Positions 8,348 through 17,362 of a DNA stretch of 49,947 nucleotides are shown in pieces (the stretch's first letter is position 1; each line of letters starts with the position of its first letter). The stretch comes from Paenibacillus ferrarius (GTDB lineage Bacteria > Bacillota > Bacilli > Paenibacillales > NBRC-103111). The stretch is taken from positions 1 through 49,947 of the forward strand of contig NZ_MBTG01000040.1 of NCBI RefSeq assembly GCF_002027705.1, in the 5' to 3' direction. Below the pieces are notes generated by a model, which was given only the letters and a program-made list of their open reading frames with translations, was not told where the DNA came from and did no database searches. The position numbers and the translations under genes were made by a program.

Positions 8348-9199
8348 ATGAATGAGCCAATCAGAATTGTTTTTCTAGGTGACAGCATAACGGAGGACGG
8401 GACATTTATCGCCTATTTGGATGCGTATCTGCAACAGCAGCGGCCAGAGAATCGCTACACGTTAATCAACCTAGGCGTTAGCAGCGAAACGGCTTCCGGG
8501 TTATCAGAACCTGATCATCCGTTTCCGCGTCCTTGCATTCATGATCGTCTTGCAAGAGCCCTGCAAGAAAGCAAGCCGGATTGGGTGGTATTGGGATATG
8601 GCATGAACGATGGTATTTATGCGCCTTTTTCTGCGGAGCGGTTCGCCGCCTACCAACAAGGAATGCTGGATGCGATAGGCAGAATCCACGCTTACGGAGC
8701 CAAAGCAGTTGTCATGACCCCGCCACCATTTGATCACCTGTCGATTGAGGCAAGTGCGCTTATCCCTGAAGGGGAGAACAACTATAGCTACAAAACCCCT
8801 TTTGAACATTACAATGATGTGCTTCGGTCCTATGCAAACTGGATTCTCACGCTCGATCGCAAGGCGGATGCAGTCGTGAATGTGTATGATCCGCTGCTTC
8901 GCCATATACAGCAGGAACGGAAGAAGAATGGCCACTATCGTTCGGGTGATGGTATCCATCCCAACTCAGCTGGCCACTGGATCATAGCGAAAGCCTTATT
9001 AAGCGGTGTATTTCATCTAACCTTGGCAGAGAATACTGATTTTATTCTGCGTTTAGAAGCATCGCCATTTTTTCAATTGATTGTCAAGCGCCACCAAGTG
9101 CTGCATGACGCCTGGAAGGAGCATGTGGGCCATACGAACCCCACGAAAGCCAACGCTTTGCCGCTGGAAATTGCTTTGCGCAGATTCAGCGAATGGTGA
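8348..9199 (+). CDS. SGNH/GDSL-family hydrolase (esterase)
   Basis: Predicted esterase of 283 residues. Block I is VFLGDSIT with the catalytic Ser, block III is GYGMND with the Asn, and block V is DGIHPNSAGH with the catalytic Asp and His. It has no signal peptide, so it should act inside the cell, for example removing acyl groups from imported oligosaccharides. ATG 8348 follows AAAGGGA. It lies 40 bases after the SDR gene in the same direction, so they are probably co-transcribed. The last bases of the gene lie at the left edge of the tandem duplication that fills 9200-10215. Confidence 0.87.
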   Translation: MNEPIRIVFLGDSITEDGTFIAYLDAYLQQQRPENRYTLINLGVSSETASGLSEPDHPFPRPCIHDRLARALQESKPDWVVLGYGMNDGIYAPFSAERFAAYQQGMLDAIGRIHAYGAKAVVMTPPPFDHLSIEASALIPEGENNYSYKTPFEHYNDVLRSYANWILTLDRKADAVVNVYDPLLRHIQQERKKNGHYRSGDGIHPNSAGHWIIAKALLSGVFHLTLAENTDFILRLEASPFFQLIVKRHQVLHDAWKEHVGHTNPTKANALPLEIALRRFSEW

Positions 9200-9231
9200 C
9201 GAGATGATCGCAGTATCGTGTATCCCTGTTG

Positions 9232-9418
9232 CGAAAGGGAACTGAGATCCGCTATTTGACTCAAAATCGAACATTTGCAGCTGAAAGGGAACTGAGATCC
9301 TCTATTCCAGCTTGAAATGATGAAATCCAGCCAATCTAGGCCAATTAGCGGATCATAGTTCCGTCTCATTGGCTAAAAGACTGTTTTGAGGATGAATAAG
9401 GGAACATAGTTCCCTTTC
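9232..9418. repeat. FFRR intergenic element, family A, copy 1
   Basis: Four copies of a roughly 22-bp motif, consensus GGAACTNNGNTCCGCTATT. Two are forward (9234-9256, 9284-9306) and two are reversed (9343-9364, 9395-9417). The steps are 50, 59 and 52 bp. The linkers also resemble each other, so the element is an imperfect inverted repeat of two 50-bp dimers. It is non-coding. Confidence 0.85.
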
Positions 9419-9454
9419 GCTGGTTCAATGTCTGTTTGACTCAAAGTGGACCCA

Positions 9455-9826
9455 ATTATTCGCATCACTACAATCCCGCGCCACTTCCAAATCTACTCGC
9501 ATCACCCAATCCCGCGCTACAATCAAATCTGCTCGCAGCATCACAGTCCCGCGCCACAATCAAATCTACTCGCATCATCACAGTCCCGCGCCACAATCAA
9601 ATCTACTCGCATCCCCCAATCCCGCGCTACAATCAAATTTACTTGCATGACCACACTCCCGCACCACATCCAAATTACTCGCATCATCACAATCCCGCGC
9701 CACATCCAAATCCACACGCATCATCACAATCCCGCACCACAACCAAATCCACACGCATCTCCACAATCCCGCACCACATTCAAATCTACTCGCATGATCA
9801 CTATCCCGCGCCACAATGGTGACAAG
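9455..9826. repeat. 36-37 bp tandem satellite, about ten units
   Basis: Diverged head-to-tail units of the type CTCGCATCATCACAATCCCG followed by CGCCACAATCAAATCTA. Unit length is 35-37 bp, so frames drift between units. There are no identical repeats with unique spacers, so it is not CRISPR. Long open frames exist here only because stop codons are rare in the unit. Confidence 0.9.
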
Positions 9827-9855
9827 TTGATCGCCAGTAAGGTGGATCACTGTTT

Positions 9856-10042
9856 TGAAAGGGAACTGAGATCCGCTATTTGACTCGTAATCCAACATTT
9901 GCAGCTGAAAGGGAACTATGATCCTCTATTCCGGCTTGAAATGATGAAATCCAGCCAATCTAGGCCAATTAGCGGATCATAGTTCCGTCTCACTGGTTAA
10001 AAGATTGTTTTGAGGATGAATAAGGGAACATAGTTCCCTTTC
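9856..10042. repeat. FFRR intergenic element, family A, copy 2
   Basis: Forward motifs at 9858-9880 and 9908-9930, reversed motifs at 9967-9988 and 10019-10041; steps are 50, 59 and 52 bp. It is nearly identical to copy 1. Confidence 0.85.
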
Positions 10043-10077
10043 ACTGGTTCAATGTCTGTTTGACTCAAAGCGGACCA

Positions 10078-10215
10078 ATTTACTCGCATCCCCACAATCC
10101 CGCCCCACAACCAAATTACTCGCATCCCCACAATCCCGCACCACATCCAAATCCACACGCATCCCCACAATCCCGCGCACATCCCAATCCACACCAGCAT
10201 CCCGCACCTAAGCCA
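10078..10215. repeat. 36-bp tandem satellite, about four units
   Basis: Same unit type as 9455-9826, here CTCGCATCCCCACAATCCCG followed by a CA-rich half; the last unit is truncated. Confidence 0.85.
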
Positions 10216-10296
10216 CCCCCAAAAAAATCACATCCGCATCGCACTATAGGAAGGCACCACAGCTTGTTCGACCTATAGCTAATCAATCTGCCTTTG

Positions 10297-10330
10297 GCCC
10301 CCCCGGAAATTCCGGAGGGCTCTGTTTGTC
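10297..10330. terminator. GC-rich hairpin, probable terminator
   Basis: GCCC(CCC)GGAA pairs with TTCCGGAGGGC around a very short loop, followed by the T-rich TCTGTTTGTCTT. It separates the repeat region from the export operon. Confidence 0.5.
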
Positions 10331-10358
10331 TTCGTATTACCGAAGCGGGGAAAGTGCT

Positions 10359-10434
10359 TTCAGCAAATGTTCAGCTTGCATTCAACTGACTTTCAGCCGA
10401 TGTTCAGAAGGGTTTCAGCCGCCGCCATTACACT
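10359..10434 (+). promoter_or_regulatory. Six 11-bp-phased TTCAG direct repeats and promoter
   Basis: TTCAGC or a close variant starts at 10359, 10370, 10381 (TTCAAC), 10392, 10403 (TTCAGA) and 10414, a step of exactly 11 bp every time. A -10-like TACACT follows at 10429-10434, so the last repeats occupy the -35 region. OmpR/PhoB-type response regulators bind direct repeats with this spacing (for example the PhoP and PhoB boxes). I infer a regulator-activated promoter for the export operon. Confidence 0.7.
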
Positions 10435-10502
10435 GGGTCTTGTGAAGAAGACTTAGGGAAATGTCATTCGGAGTTATGGAACATGGGAGAGGGGATTTAT
10501 CG

Positions 10503-12179
10503 ATGAAATTCGGCCGGAAGAAAAAATGGTTGATTGTGGTTTTGGCTGCGATATTATGTGGAGCGGGAACTTATGTATACATAAATAAAAAGTCGCAACC
10601 CGCCGCTGCAGCTGCACAACAACAGGTGATGAAGGTAAGTAAAGGAGCGATTTCCTCCACGGTATCGGGGACTTCGCAATTGGATGCCAAAGACAAGCAA
10701 AACATTGTCATTCCGGTAGATGGCATCATTAAAACGATGAATTTGACACAGAATCAAGCGGTGAAGAAAGGCGATGTGCTGGTCGAACTTTCGGTTCCTT
10801 CCACAGAAACGAATCTGAAGGAAGCCCAAGTGAGCTTGCAACAGCTGGAGAAAGAACTGGCCGAATTGCAGGATGAGCAAAATCATATGAGTATTTCGGC
10901 TGCGATGAGTGGAAAATTGACCTTGGCTTCCAACTTGGATGTAGGCAGTCAAGTGAATAAAACAACGAAGATCGGAACGATTTCCGATACGACGCAGTTT
11001 AAAGTGAAACTGCCTTTTCCTTTGCAAGAGGCTGTGCAATTGAAGAATGGCGATAATGTGGAATTGACGGTGGATGGTTATTTGCTGTCAAAGGTGGGAA
11101 GTGTCAACACAATTGGTCACGATGTGAAGGCGGATGCCAACGGAAATAAAATGGTTGATGTCGAGGTGCTGGTGGCCAATGACGGAACGCTGTCAGCGGG
11201 CTTGAAAGTAAAAGGCAGTGTGGGCACGGGAGACAGTAAAGTAGAATCCTCCGATCAAGCGGCTTTGGACTACGTTCGGACGTCGCCGATATTCTCTGAT
11301 GCGAGCGGTACGGTCAAAAGCATGAAGTTCAAAGACGGAGAAACGGTGAAACAAGGCGATCTGATTGCCACGTTGTTCAATGATGATTTGCAGAATAACG
11401 TCATTAGTAAACAAGCGGCGATTGACAGCCAGAAGATTAAAGTGGATGATGCGCAGCAAAAGATTGATCAGTTGACGATCAAAGCGCCATTCGACGGCGT
11501 GTTCTCAGCTGACTTTGCGAATAGTAAAAGCAATGTTTTGCGCAACTACCCGGTGGGAGCCCAAATTAATGCCAATACGACATTAGGCGCGGTAGCAAGT
11601 TTAAGCACGATGCAGCTGGCTATTGCAGTCGATGAGCTTGATTTGACAAGTGTGAAAGTAGGGCAAAAGGTAACCGTGAAGGTGGATGCAATATCGGGCA
11701 AAACATTCCAGGGTGAAGTAACCTCAGTGTCCAATGTGGGAACAACTTCCAATGGTGTTACGACGTATGATGCCGTTGTGGCCATTCCGAATACGGCACA
11801 GAATGATTTGAAATATGCGATGACAGCAACTGCTGAAATTTATATTCAGGATAAAAAAGATATTCTCGTTCTGCCGATTCAAGTCGTGACAACGACCAGA
11901 GGCAAATCAACCGTTTCTTTGAAGAAAGCGGACGGAACGGTGGAAGAGCAGCATGAAATCAAAATCGGCATTCGCAGCAAAACGCAGGTAGAGATTGTAA
12001 GCGGCTTGGAAGAGGGCAATGAAGTTGTCATGCCAACTCGGAAAGCAACAACGACGACCCAGCAGCAAGTGCCGGGAGGCTTCCCAGGTGGTGAAGGAGG
12101 TCCGCCAAGTGGCTTCCAAGGCGGCAATGGAGGCGGCGGGTTTGGTGGCGGCCAAAACGGCGGCGGATCACGTCAGTAA
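10503..12179 (+). CDS. MacA/YknX-like membrane fusion (HlyD-type) protein
   Basis: Accessory subunit of an ABC exporter, 558 residues. After MKFGRKKKW one membrane span (about 9-27) anchors it, with the bulk outside the cell. Two lipoyl-like half motifs are visible (IIKTMNLTQNQAVKKGDVLV and VKSMKFKDGETVKQGDLIAT), each near a coiled-coil stretch, then beta-barrel sequence. This arrangement suggests an internally repeated adaptor, longer than the usual 370-400 residues. The C-terminus is a Gly-rich low-complexity tail (GGFPGGEGGPPSG onward). The start is ATG 10503, eight bases after GAGAGGGG; an upstream in-frame ATG (10461) has no such site. First gene of the operon, 30 bases before the ATPase. 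Confidence 0.88.
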   Translation: MKFGRKKKWLIVVLAAILCGAGTYVYINKKSQPAAAAAQQQVMKVSKGAISSTVSGTSQLDAKDKQNIVIPVDGIIKTMNLTQNQAVKKGDVLVELSVPSTETNLKEAQVSLQQLEKELAELQDEQNHMSISAAMSGKLTLASNLDVGSQVNKTTKIGTISDTTQFKVKLPFPLQEAVQLKNGDNVELTVDGYLLSKVGSVNTIGHDVKADANGNKMVDVEVLVANDGTLSAGLKVKGSVGTGDSKVESSDQAALDYVRTSPIFSDASGTVKSMKFKDGETVKQGDLIATLFNDDLQNNVISKQAAIDSQKIKVDDAQQKIDQLTIKAPFDGVFSADFANSKSNVLRNYPVGAQINANTTLGAVASLSTMQLAIAVDELDLTSVKVGQKVTVKVDAISGKTFQGEVTSVSNVGTTSNGVTTYDAVVAIPNTAQNDLKYAMTATAEIYIQDKKDILVLPIQVVTTTRGKSTVSLKKADGTVEEQHEIKIGIRSKTQVEIVSGLEEGNEVVMPTRKATTTTQQQVPGGFPGGEGGPPSGFQGGNGGGGFGGGQNGGGSRQ

Positions 12180-12209
12180 GGAACCAGCTTCCGGAAAGGA
12201 GCCAACGAT

Positions 12210-12932
12210 ATGAACATCATTGAATTGAATCAGGTCACCAAGAGCTATGCCCGGGGCGATGAACAGCTGCAAATCTTGAGAGGCATCACGCTGCACATTG
12301 CCAAAGGCGACTTTGTAGCCATTATCGGTCCCAGTGGATCTGGCAAATCCACGCTTATGAATACAATCGGCCTGCTGGACATCCCTAGCTCAGGCACGTA
12401 TACGCTCGACGGCGTCTCGACGGTTCAGATGTCCGACAACGGCCTTGCCGAGCTGAGAAATCGGAAGATCGGCTTCATATTTCAACAATTTAATTTGCTG
12501 CCTAGGCTTAGTGCGATTGAGAATGTGGAGCTGCCGATGATCTATGCAGGCATTCCTACCAAGCAGCGCAGAGAACAAGCGAATGCCATGCTGGAGAAGC
12601 TCGGGATGGGGCAGCGCGGGCATCATAAGCCCAGTGAGCTTTCCGGCGGTCAACAGCAGAGGGTTGCCATTGCTAGAGCCTTAGCTATTTCACCATCGCT
12701 CATTCTGGCGGATGAACCTACAGGCGCACTGGATTCCAAAACGGGCATTGAAGTGCTTGAATTGATTAAGGAATTGAATGAGCAAGGCAACACGATTGTT
12801 TTGATCACGCATGATAATCACATCGCCGATAACGCGAAGCGCGTCGTCACGTTAAGAGACGGAGAGATTATCAACGATGTAAGAAATGAGCCGATGTCAT
12901 CTTTGATCAATCAGGAGGTGGTTTCCTCATGA
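12210..12932 (+). CDS. MacB/YknY-like ABC transporter ATPase
   Basis: Cytoplasmic nucleotide-binding subunit, 240 residues. Walker A is GPSGSGKST, the Q loop is in FQQFNLLPRLS, the signature is LSGGQQQR, Walker B is LILADEP, and the switch His is in VLITHD. These are the marks of the LolD/MacB group, which drives mechanotransmission rather than substrate import. The stop overlaps the permease start (ATGA), so the two are translationally coupled. It should power export of a peptide, toxin or antibiotic together with the fusion protein. Confidence 0.93.
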   Translation: MNIIELNQVTKSYARGDEQLQILRGITLHIAKGDFVAIIGPSGSGKSTLMNTIGLLDIPSSGTYTLDGVSTVQMSDNGLAELRNRKIGFIFQQFNLLPRLSAIENVELPMIYAGIPTKQRREQANAMLEKLGMGQRGHHKPSELSGGQQQRVAIARALAISPSLILADEPTGALDSKTGIEVLELIKELNEQGNTIVLITHDNHIADNAKRVVTLRDGEIINDVRNEPMSSLINQEVVSS

Positions 12933-14107
12933 GAATTTGGGAGCTCTTCCAAATGGCTATGGCCACGGTGCGTTCTAATCCGCTGCGGACTGTTTTGACC
13001 ATGCTGGGCGTTATTATTGGGGTTAGCTCCGTCATCACGCTGGTATCTATCGGGCAAGGAACATCCAAGTCGATTGAGAAGCAATACGAAGGACTGGGGA
13101 CGAACCTGCTGACGGTTAATTTGCTCGGCAATGGGCGCGCCACGCAGTTGAAATACGATGAGCTTATGGAGCTGGAAGGCACATCCGGCATTAGTGCCAT
13201 CGCACCAACGATGACGAGAGGCAGCACAAGCATTAAATATGATCGGACTACGCAAACGTATAACGTGATCGGCACCAATGACCGCTATTTGGATATGCAA
13301 AAAGGAAAAATCGCCAGTGGCCGCTTCCTCGCGGCAGCTGATCTGGATTTTCGAAATCACGTAGCGGTGATTGGTACCGAAGTCGCAACGAAGTTTTTTG
13401 GCAAAGATGATCCCATTAATGAAGAAATCAATGTGAATGGGTACATGTACACCATTATTGGTGTTTTGGAAAGCAAAGGCTCGAATACGAGCGGTACCTC
13501 ATTGGACAGTTCAGTCATTGTACCTTTGCCAACGATGAGCAGAGATTTTAAACTTGGCAACATTCGCTCTACGTATGTAGAAGCTGAGAGTGGAGACCAG
13601 GTAAGCAAGGTGCAGGCGGTATTGGAGAGATATTTATACAGCAAATTTAAAAGCACGTCAGGCTACAATATCTTCAACTCTTCCGAATTGATTACCGCCA
13701 GACAAGCCGCTTCCAGCACGCTAACGAATCAACTGGTTGCTGTTGCTGCAATTTCCCTGCTCGTTGGGGGGATCGGGATCATGAACATCATGCTCGTGAC
13801 CGTCAGTGAACGAACGCGGGAGATAGGTATTCGCAAGTCCATTGGCGCGAAACGCCGGAACATTTTACTTCAATTCCTCGTTGAAGCCACATTAATCAGC
13901 GGGATGGGTGGTTTAATCGGACTTATTGTCGGTGTCGGCTTATCGCTGGCATGGCCTTATATCAATCCAAGTCAGGAAACAAGTCTTTCCCTCAGCGTAG
14001 GATTATATGCCTTTTTATTCTCTGCTTTAGTCGGTGTCATTTTCGGACTCTATCCAGCGAACAAGGCTTCCAAGTTAAAACCTATCGACGCGCTTCGATA
14101 TGACTAA
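12929..14107 (+). CDS. MacB/YknZ-like ABC transporter permease (FtsX fold)
   Basis: Permease of 392 residues. TM1 is near residues 18-40 (VLTMLGVIIGVSSVITLVSI), followed by a large extracellular MacB-type domain (about 45-265), then three membrane spans in the FtsX domain (from LTNQLVAVAAISLLVGGIGI). The conserved ERTREIGIRKSIGAKR loop that couples to the ATPase is present. It starts inside the ATPase stop. With the two preceding genes it forms a YknXYZ-like tripartite exporter; in Bacillus subtilis YknWXYZ protects against the SDP killing factor, so an envelope-defence role is plausible here. Confidence 0.93.
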   Translation: MRIWELFQMAMATVRSNPLRTVLTMLGVIIGVSSVITLVSIGQGTSKSIEKQYEGLGTNLLTVNLLGNGRATQLKYDELMELEGTSGISAIAPTMTRGSTSIKYDRTTQTYNVIGTNDRYLDMQKGKIASGRFLAAADLDFRNHVAVIGTEVATKFFGKDDPINEEINVNGYMYTIIGVLESKGSNTSGTSLDSSVIVPLPTMSRDFKLGNIRSTYVEAESGDQVSKVQAVLERYLYSKFKSTSGYNIFNSSELITARQAASSTLTNQLVAVAAISLLVGGIGIMNIMLVTVSERTREIGIRKSIGAKRRNILLQFLVEATLISGMGGLIGLIVGVGLSLAWPYINPSQETSLSLSVGLYAFLFSALVGVIFGLYPANKASKLKPIDALRYD

Positions 14108-14154
14108 TGTCAGTTGAACTTATTTCTACCAATCCGTTTTAGGAGGTCATTATT

Positions 14155-16359
14155 GTGATACGCAAATTAACTTCACTTTCTTTCAAACATACAAGTTTAG
14201 CCCTGCTGCTTACCGGCAGCTTGACAGCCGCTTCGTGGGCAGCTCCTTCCGCTCATGCGGCATCGGCGGGCGTGTATATTTCGGATTCTTCTTATTTTAC
14301 CTTGAATCAAGCTGCTCTTTCATCGTCGTCGCTTCAGTTCTCAGTTTCTCTACATAATGGGGGAAATAAGACGATCGATTTCAACCAATATGGCGTTAGG
14401 GTGACAGATTCTTCAGGACACAGCTACACGGCTAAACTAAGTGAGAAAAAGAGTGCCAGCGTTCTTCCCGGTCAAGATACAAGCTTCCGCTTCTACGCTA
14501 GTTTGGATGAGGGGGAAACTGCGGATCAATTGCAAATCGATGTGTTTCGCTGGGATGAAAGCAAGGCTGACTTCATGAGCCATCTTGGCAATCTTCCGGT
14601 CGCTTCCGCAATTCAAGAAGGGCAAGCGCAGGTGCCAGAGGAGATTATTAATCTCCGAACGCTCGACAGCACCCTGCCCACTGATTCATCCATTGCTTTT
14701 CAATTAGGGCAAAGTGTTCGTGTGTCGGAGAATGGCAAATGGGTCATGTATACACAATTGTCAGCTAGAAACCTTGGCGCAAGCAGCGTGAAGCTGCCAA
14801 CGGGCCTGCAAGTCAGACTGGTGGACGCGAATGGTTTGAAATATGCATCAACGGTTGTTAATGGATCCGGAACGACGTTCCTGCCTGGCGAATCAGATAC
14901 GGTAACGCTGAAAACGCCGATTTCCAAGCAAATGCCGGTATCCGGATTATCGCTGGAATACTACTATTTGAATCAAACTGAGGATGTTACGCTGGGTACA
15001 ATGAACCTGAATACGTCGCTGCAAACGACGGACTTGAATACAAAACAAACGTACAGCGGACAGCAGGATGGCGAGAAGATGACGGTTCAAGCGAATTCTT
15101 CCAAGTACAGCAACCAGGCTGATGGCGTGCATGTCCAAACGATCGTAACGCTCAGCAATGATGGAGATGCAGCCGCTGCGGTACCATCGTTCTTCGCCTC
15201 GTATCAATTCGGCGATGCAGGGACTTCTGTGAAAGCTTCGGATAATACCGCCCGCAATGAATATCTAGCCCCAAAGGAAACAACGACGTATTATTTCAAT
15301 GCGATTCTGCCAACAGGCGTTGATCCGAATGCCGCGCAGCTTGTTCTTTGGGAGAACACGGGAAGTTCTACCAGCTCAGTAAGTTCGACTTCGAGCGGAA
15401 CGGCGACAGGGACGACGGGCACAGCTGGAAGCTCATCTGCTGCTTCCACGACAGGCACTACTTCGGGCTCCAATACGGGCTCAACGACTGGGTCAAATAG
15501 TGGAACAACAGGGCAAATGCCTGTGGCTGTCTTCCTCCTGAAAGGAGCAAGCGAAGCACAAAATGGATTCACGACTGCAGCTGCTTATAAGCTGGGCAGC
15601 AAATTGACTTTTACCAACAGCTCCGTTGTGAACAAAAATTTAGATGTCTCACTCGTTGAGCTGCACGCCCACCAGAATGATGATTTAGGCTATAAAACAG
15701 CAATAGCCAAGTACAAAATTACGAATAACGGCTCAAGTACGATCGCTCTTCCCGAGCTGCAAAACGAACTGATCGACAGCAGCGGAAATTCGTACACGGG
15801 CACTCGTCAAACTTCTGTAACGACTCAAATTACGCCGGGAAGCTCCTACGTGGTGAGTTATTCCTACCTGCTGCCGAATAAAAAGGATACGGACGACGAA
15901 TCCTTTGCTTTGAACATTTTCGATGATAAATCGGTATCTCAAGGCAAAGTGAACATTGGCACTTACCAAGTTGCGCTGCAAGCTGAGGAAGTAAGCGATA
16001 CGCTTGCTTTGTATCCATTCACGATCAAAGTGAATAGCGATTCCATTAGCTGGCTTTATAACAATGGCACTTATTCCTACCAGCTCAATTTGGATCTTGA
16101 TGTAACGCATGAGGATCAGGTCATCGTGGATAGCAATTTCTCCAAAGTCGAATTCGACATGATCGATTCGCTTGGTCGCATAGTCGGCACGCAAACGGCC
16201 TCATTGCTAGGAACTGGCAAACTGGTAAGCGGCAATCAAAAAATTGTTGTCACAGGATTAAAAAATGAACAAGTGGATTCCGGCGTGAAAGTCAACATGT
16301 ATGAAGTCATTGAGACGCCTAACGGTACGGCGAAACGCTTGATTAAGCAGTTCCATTAA
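14155..16359 (+). CDS. Large secreted multi-domain beta-sandwich protein, function unknown
   Basis: Protein of 734 residues starting at GTG 14155, seven to eight bases after AGGAGG. A Sec signal peptide ends near AHAASA (about residue 36). The mature part has about four or five related domains; each carries an N.G-type turn, a DSSG or DANG loop with Y a few residues later, and a later PG, as in SSGHSYTAK, DANGLKYAS and DSSGNSYTG. The pattern recalls DUF4352-like sandwiches. A Ser/Thr/Gly-rich linker (about 402-450) splits the protein in two. It has no wall-sorting signal or membrane tail. It is 47 bases after the exporter permease and shares its direction, so it may be part of the same operon. 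I do not recognise a specific function. Confidence 0.75.
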   Translation: MIRKLTSLSFKHTSLALLLTGSLTAASWAAPSAHAASAGVYISDSSYFTLNQAALSSSSLQFSVSLHNGGNKTIDFNQYGVRVTDSSGHSYTAKLSEKKSASVLPGQDTSFRFYASLDEGETADQLQIDVFRWDESKADFMSHLGNLPVASAIQEGQAQVPEEIINLRTLDSTLPTDSSIAFQLGQSVRVSENGKWVMYTQLSARNLGASSVKLPTGLQVRLVDANGLKYASTVVNGSGTTFLPGESDTVTLKTPISKQMPVSGLSLEYYYLNQTEDVTLGTMNLNTSLQTTDLNTKQTYSGQQDGEKMTVQANSSKYSNQADGVHVQTIVTLSNDGDAAAAVPSFFASYQFGDAGTSVKASDNTARNEYLAPKETTTYYFNAILPTGVDPNAAQLVLWENTGSSTSSVSSTSSGTATGTTGTAGSSSAASTTGTTSGSNTGSTTGSNSGTTGQMPVAVFLLKGASEAQNGFTTAAAYKLGSKLTFTNSSVVNKNLDVSLVELHAHQNDDLGYKTAIAKYKITNNGSSTIALPELQNELIDSSGNSYTGTRQTSVTTQITPGSSYVVSYSYLLPNKKDTDDESFALNIFDDKSVSQGKVNIGTYQVALQAEEVSDTLALYPFTIKVNSDSISWLYNNGTYSYQLNLDLDVTHEDQVIVDSNFSKVEFDMIDSLGRIVGTQTASLLGTGKLVSGNQKIVVTGLKNEQVDSGVKVNMYEVIETPNGTAKRLIKQFH

Positions 16360-16375
16360 TTATCTGAAATAAATC

Positions 16376-16420
16376 AAAGCGTCTGTATGCACTTAGCATA
16401 TAGACGCTTTTTGGCTTTTT
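16376..16420 (+). terminator. Intrinsic terminator
   Basis: AAAGCGTCTGTATGC (16376-16390) pairs with GCATATAGACGCTTT (16396-16410) around ACTTA, with one mismatch, then TTTGGCTTTTTT. It closes the export operon. Confidence 0.85.
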
Positions 16421-16471
16421 TGATATATAGTATTAGAATACAAGCATACTAGCAAGATTGGAGAACATTGT

Positions 16472-17362
16472 ATGATTGACATCGAAATGGTGTATCGCAC
16501 TTATAAGCAGCTGCTTTTTACTGTGGCTTATCGGATGCTCGGATCTGTGTCGGAAGCGGAAGATATGGTGCAGGACTTATTCGCTTCCTTGCCTACGATG
16601 GATACAGAGAACATTAGCAATCTGAAAGCATATTTAGTCAAAATCATCACGAACCGCTGCTTGAATGTCTTGAAATCTGCACGAAAGCAAAGGGAAGTTT
16701 ACGTCGGAGCTTGGCTGCCTGAACCGCTCATTATGGCCAATAATGCGGATCCCATGGGACAGGTCGTTCAAGACGAAACGATTTCCTATGCCTTTTTAGT
16801 GCTGCTGCAGGAATTATCAGCTGTGGAGCGGGCGGTATTCGTACTAAGAGAAGTACTGGGTTATGAATACAATGAGGTTGCCGACATGCTGCATAAGACC
16901 GAAACCAACTGCCGCAAAATTTATAGCCGAGCTAAGGTGAAAATTAATCAGGATCATGTGCAAAATTTGGGTGAGCTAGGTGACTCGCAGCCGCTTGTGC
17001 AGAAATTTCTGCGTGCTGTTCAGACCGGAAATTTTCAGGATTTTGTTGCTTTGCTGACGGAAGACGCAGTGCTGGTTTCAGACGGTGGCGGCAAAAGACG
17101 TGCAGCTATCAAATCGATATTCGGGAAACAGCGCATTCAGGCATTTTTTGAAGGGATTGCAGGCAAAGGTTCGCTGCAAGGGCAGTGGCGTCCTTTTCTC
17201 ATCAATGGTCAAGCAGGGCTAGTGCTCGTCAAAGATGAAAAGGCTGATATGGTCATCTGTTTTGAGATGGAGCATCATCATCAGCGGGCTAATCATGTTT
17301 ATAAAGTAGTGAATCCAGATAAACTTCAACATATTTCTTCCGTGTTGTCACAAATCTCCTGA
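16472..17362 (+). CDS. ECF41-family sigma factor with C-terminal SnoaL-like domain
   Basis: Extracytoplasmic-function sigma factor, 296 residues. Region 2 starts MVYRTYKQLLFTVAYRMLGS then AEDMVQDLF; region 4 is in AVERAVFVLREVLGYEYNEV then ADMLHKTETNCRKIYSRAK. About 110 extra residues form a SnoaL-like domain (about 175-290). This extension defines the ECF41/SigJ group, which lacks a classical anti-sigma gene and is instead regulated by the extension. The gene is followed at once by a carboxymuconolactone decarboxylase/AhpD-like gene, the standard ECF41 partner, with a matching promoter between them. I saw no such promoter upstream of the sigma gene. Confidence 0.92.
   Translation: MIDIEMVYRTYKQLLFTVAYRMLGSVSEAEDMVQDLFASLPTMDTENISNLKAYLVKIITNRCLNVLKSARKQREVYVGAWLPEPLIMANNADPMGQVVQDETISYAFLVLLQELSAVERAVFVLREVLGYEYNEVADMLHKTETNCRKIYSRAKVKINQDHVQNLGELGDSQPLVQKFLRAVQTGNFQDFVALLTEDAVLVSDGGGKRRAAIKSIFGKQRIQAFFEGIAGKGSLQGQWRPFLINGQAGLVLVKDEKADMVICFEMEHHHQRANHVYKVVNPDKLQHISSVLSQIS

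Larger units (their letters stand above)
9200..10215. repeat. Composite segment present twice in tandem (about 630 bp step)
   Basis: The stretch beginning AATGGTGAC at the stop of the esterase gene (9194) recurs at 9826. Each copy holds a short unique part, an FFRR element and a run of 36-bp satellite units. The corresponding FFRR motifs are 624 bp apart. Copy 2 has only about four satellite units. I see no gene in this 1 kb region. Confidence 0.8.

Noticed and set aside
9455..9826. CRISPR array
   Set aside because: Units are diverged along their whole length and lie head to tail; there are no constant repeats alternating with unique spacers, and no cas genes.
9436..9883. Two overlapping plus-strand open frames of 128 and 145 codons rich in Pro, His, Ser and Arg
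   Set aside because: They only translate the 36-37 bp satellite in two frames. Unit length is not a constant multiple of three, there is no ribosome site, and the minus strand is open too.
9200..10215. Mobile insertion element with terminal repeats
   Set aside because: No transposase frame and no flanking target duplication; the segment is better explained as a tandem duplication of intergenic repeats.
10461..10502. Longer N-terminus for the fusion protein
   Set aside because: The upstream ATG has a weak site and puts a polar peptide before the basic membrane anchor, while ATG 10503 has GAGAGGGG at the right distance.
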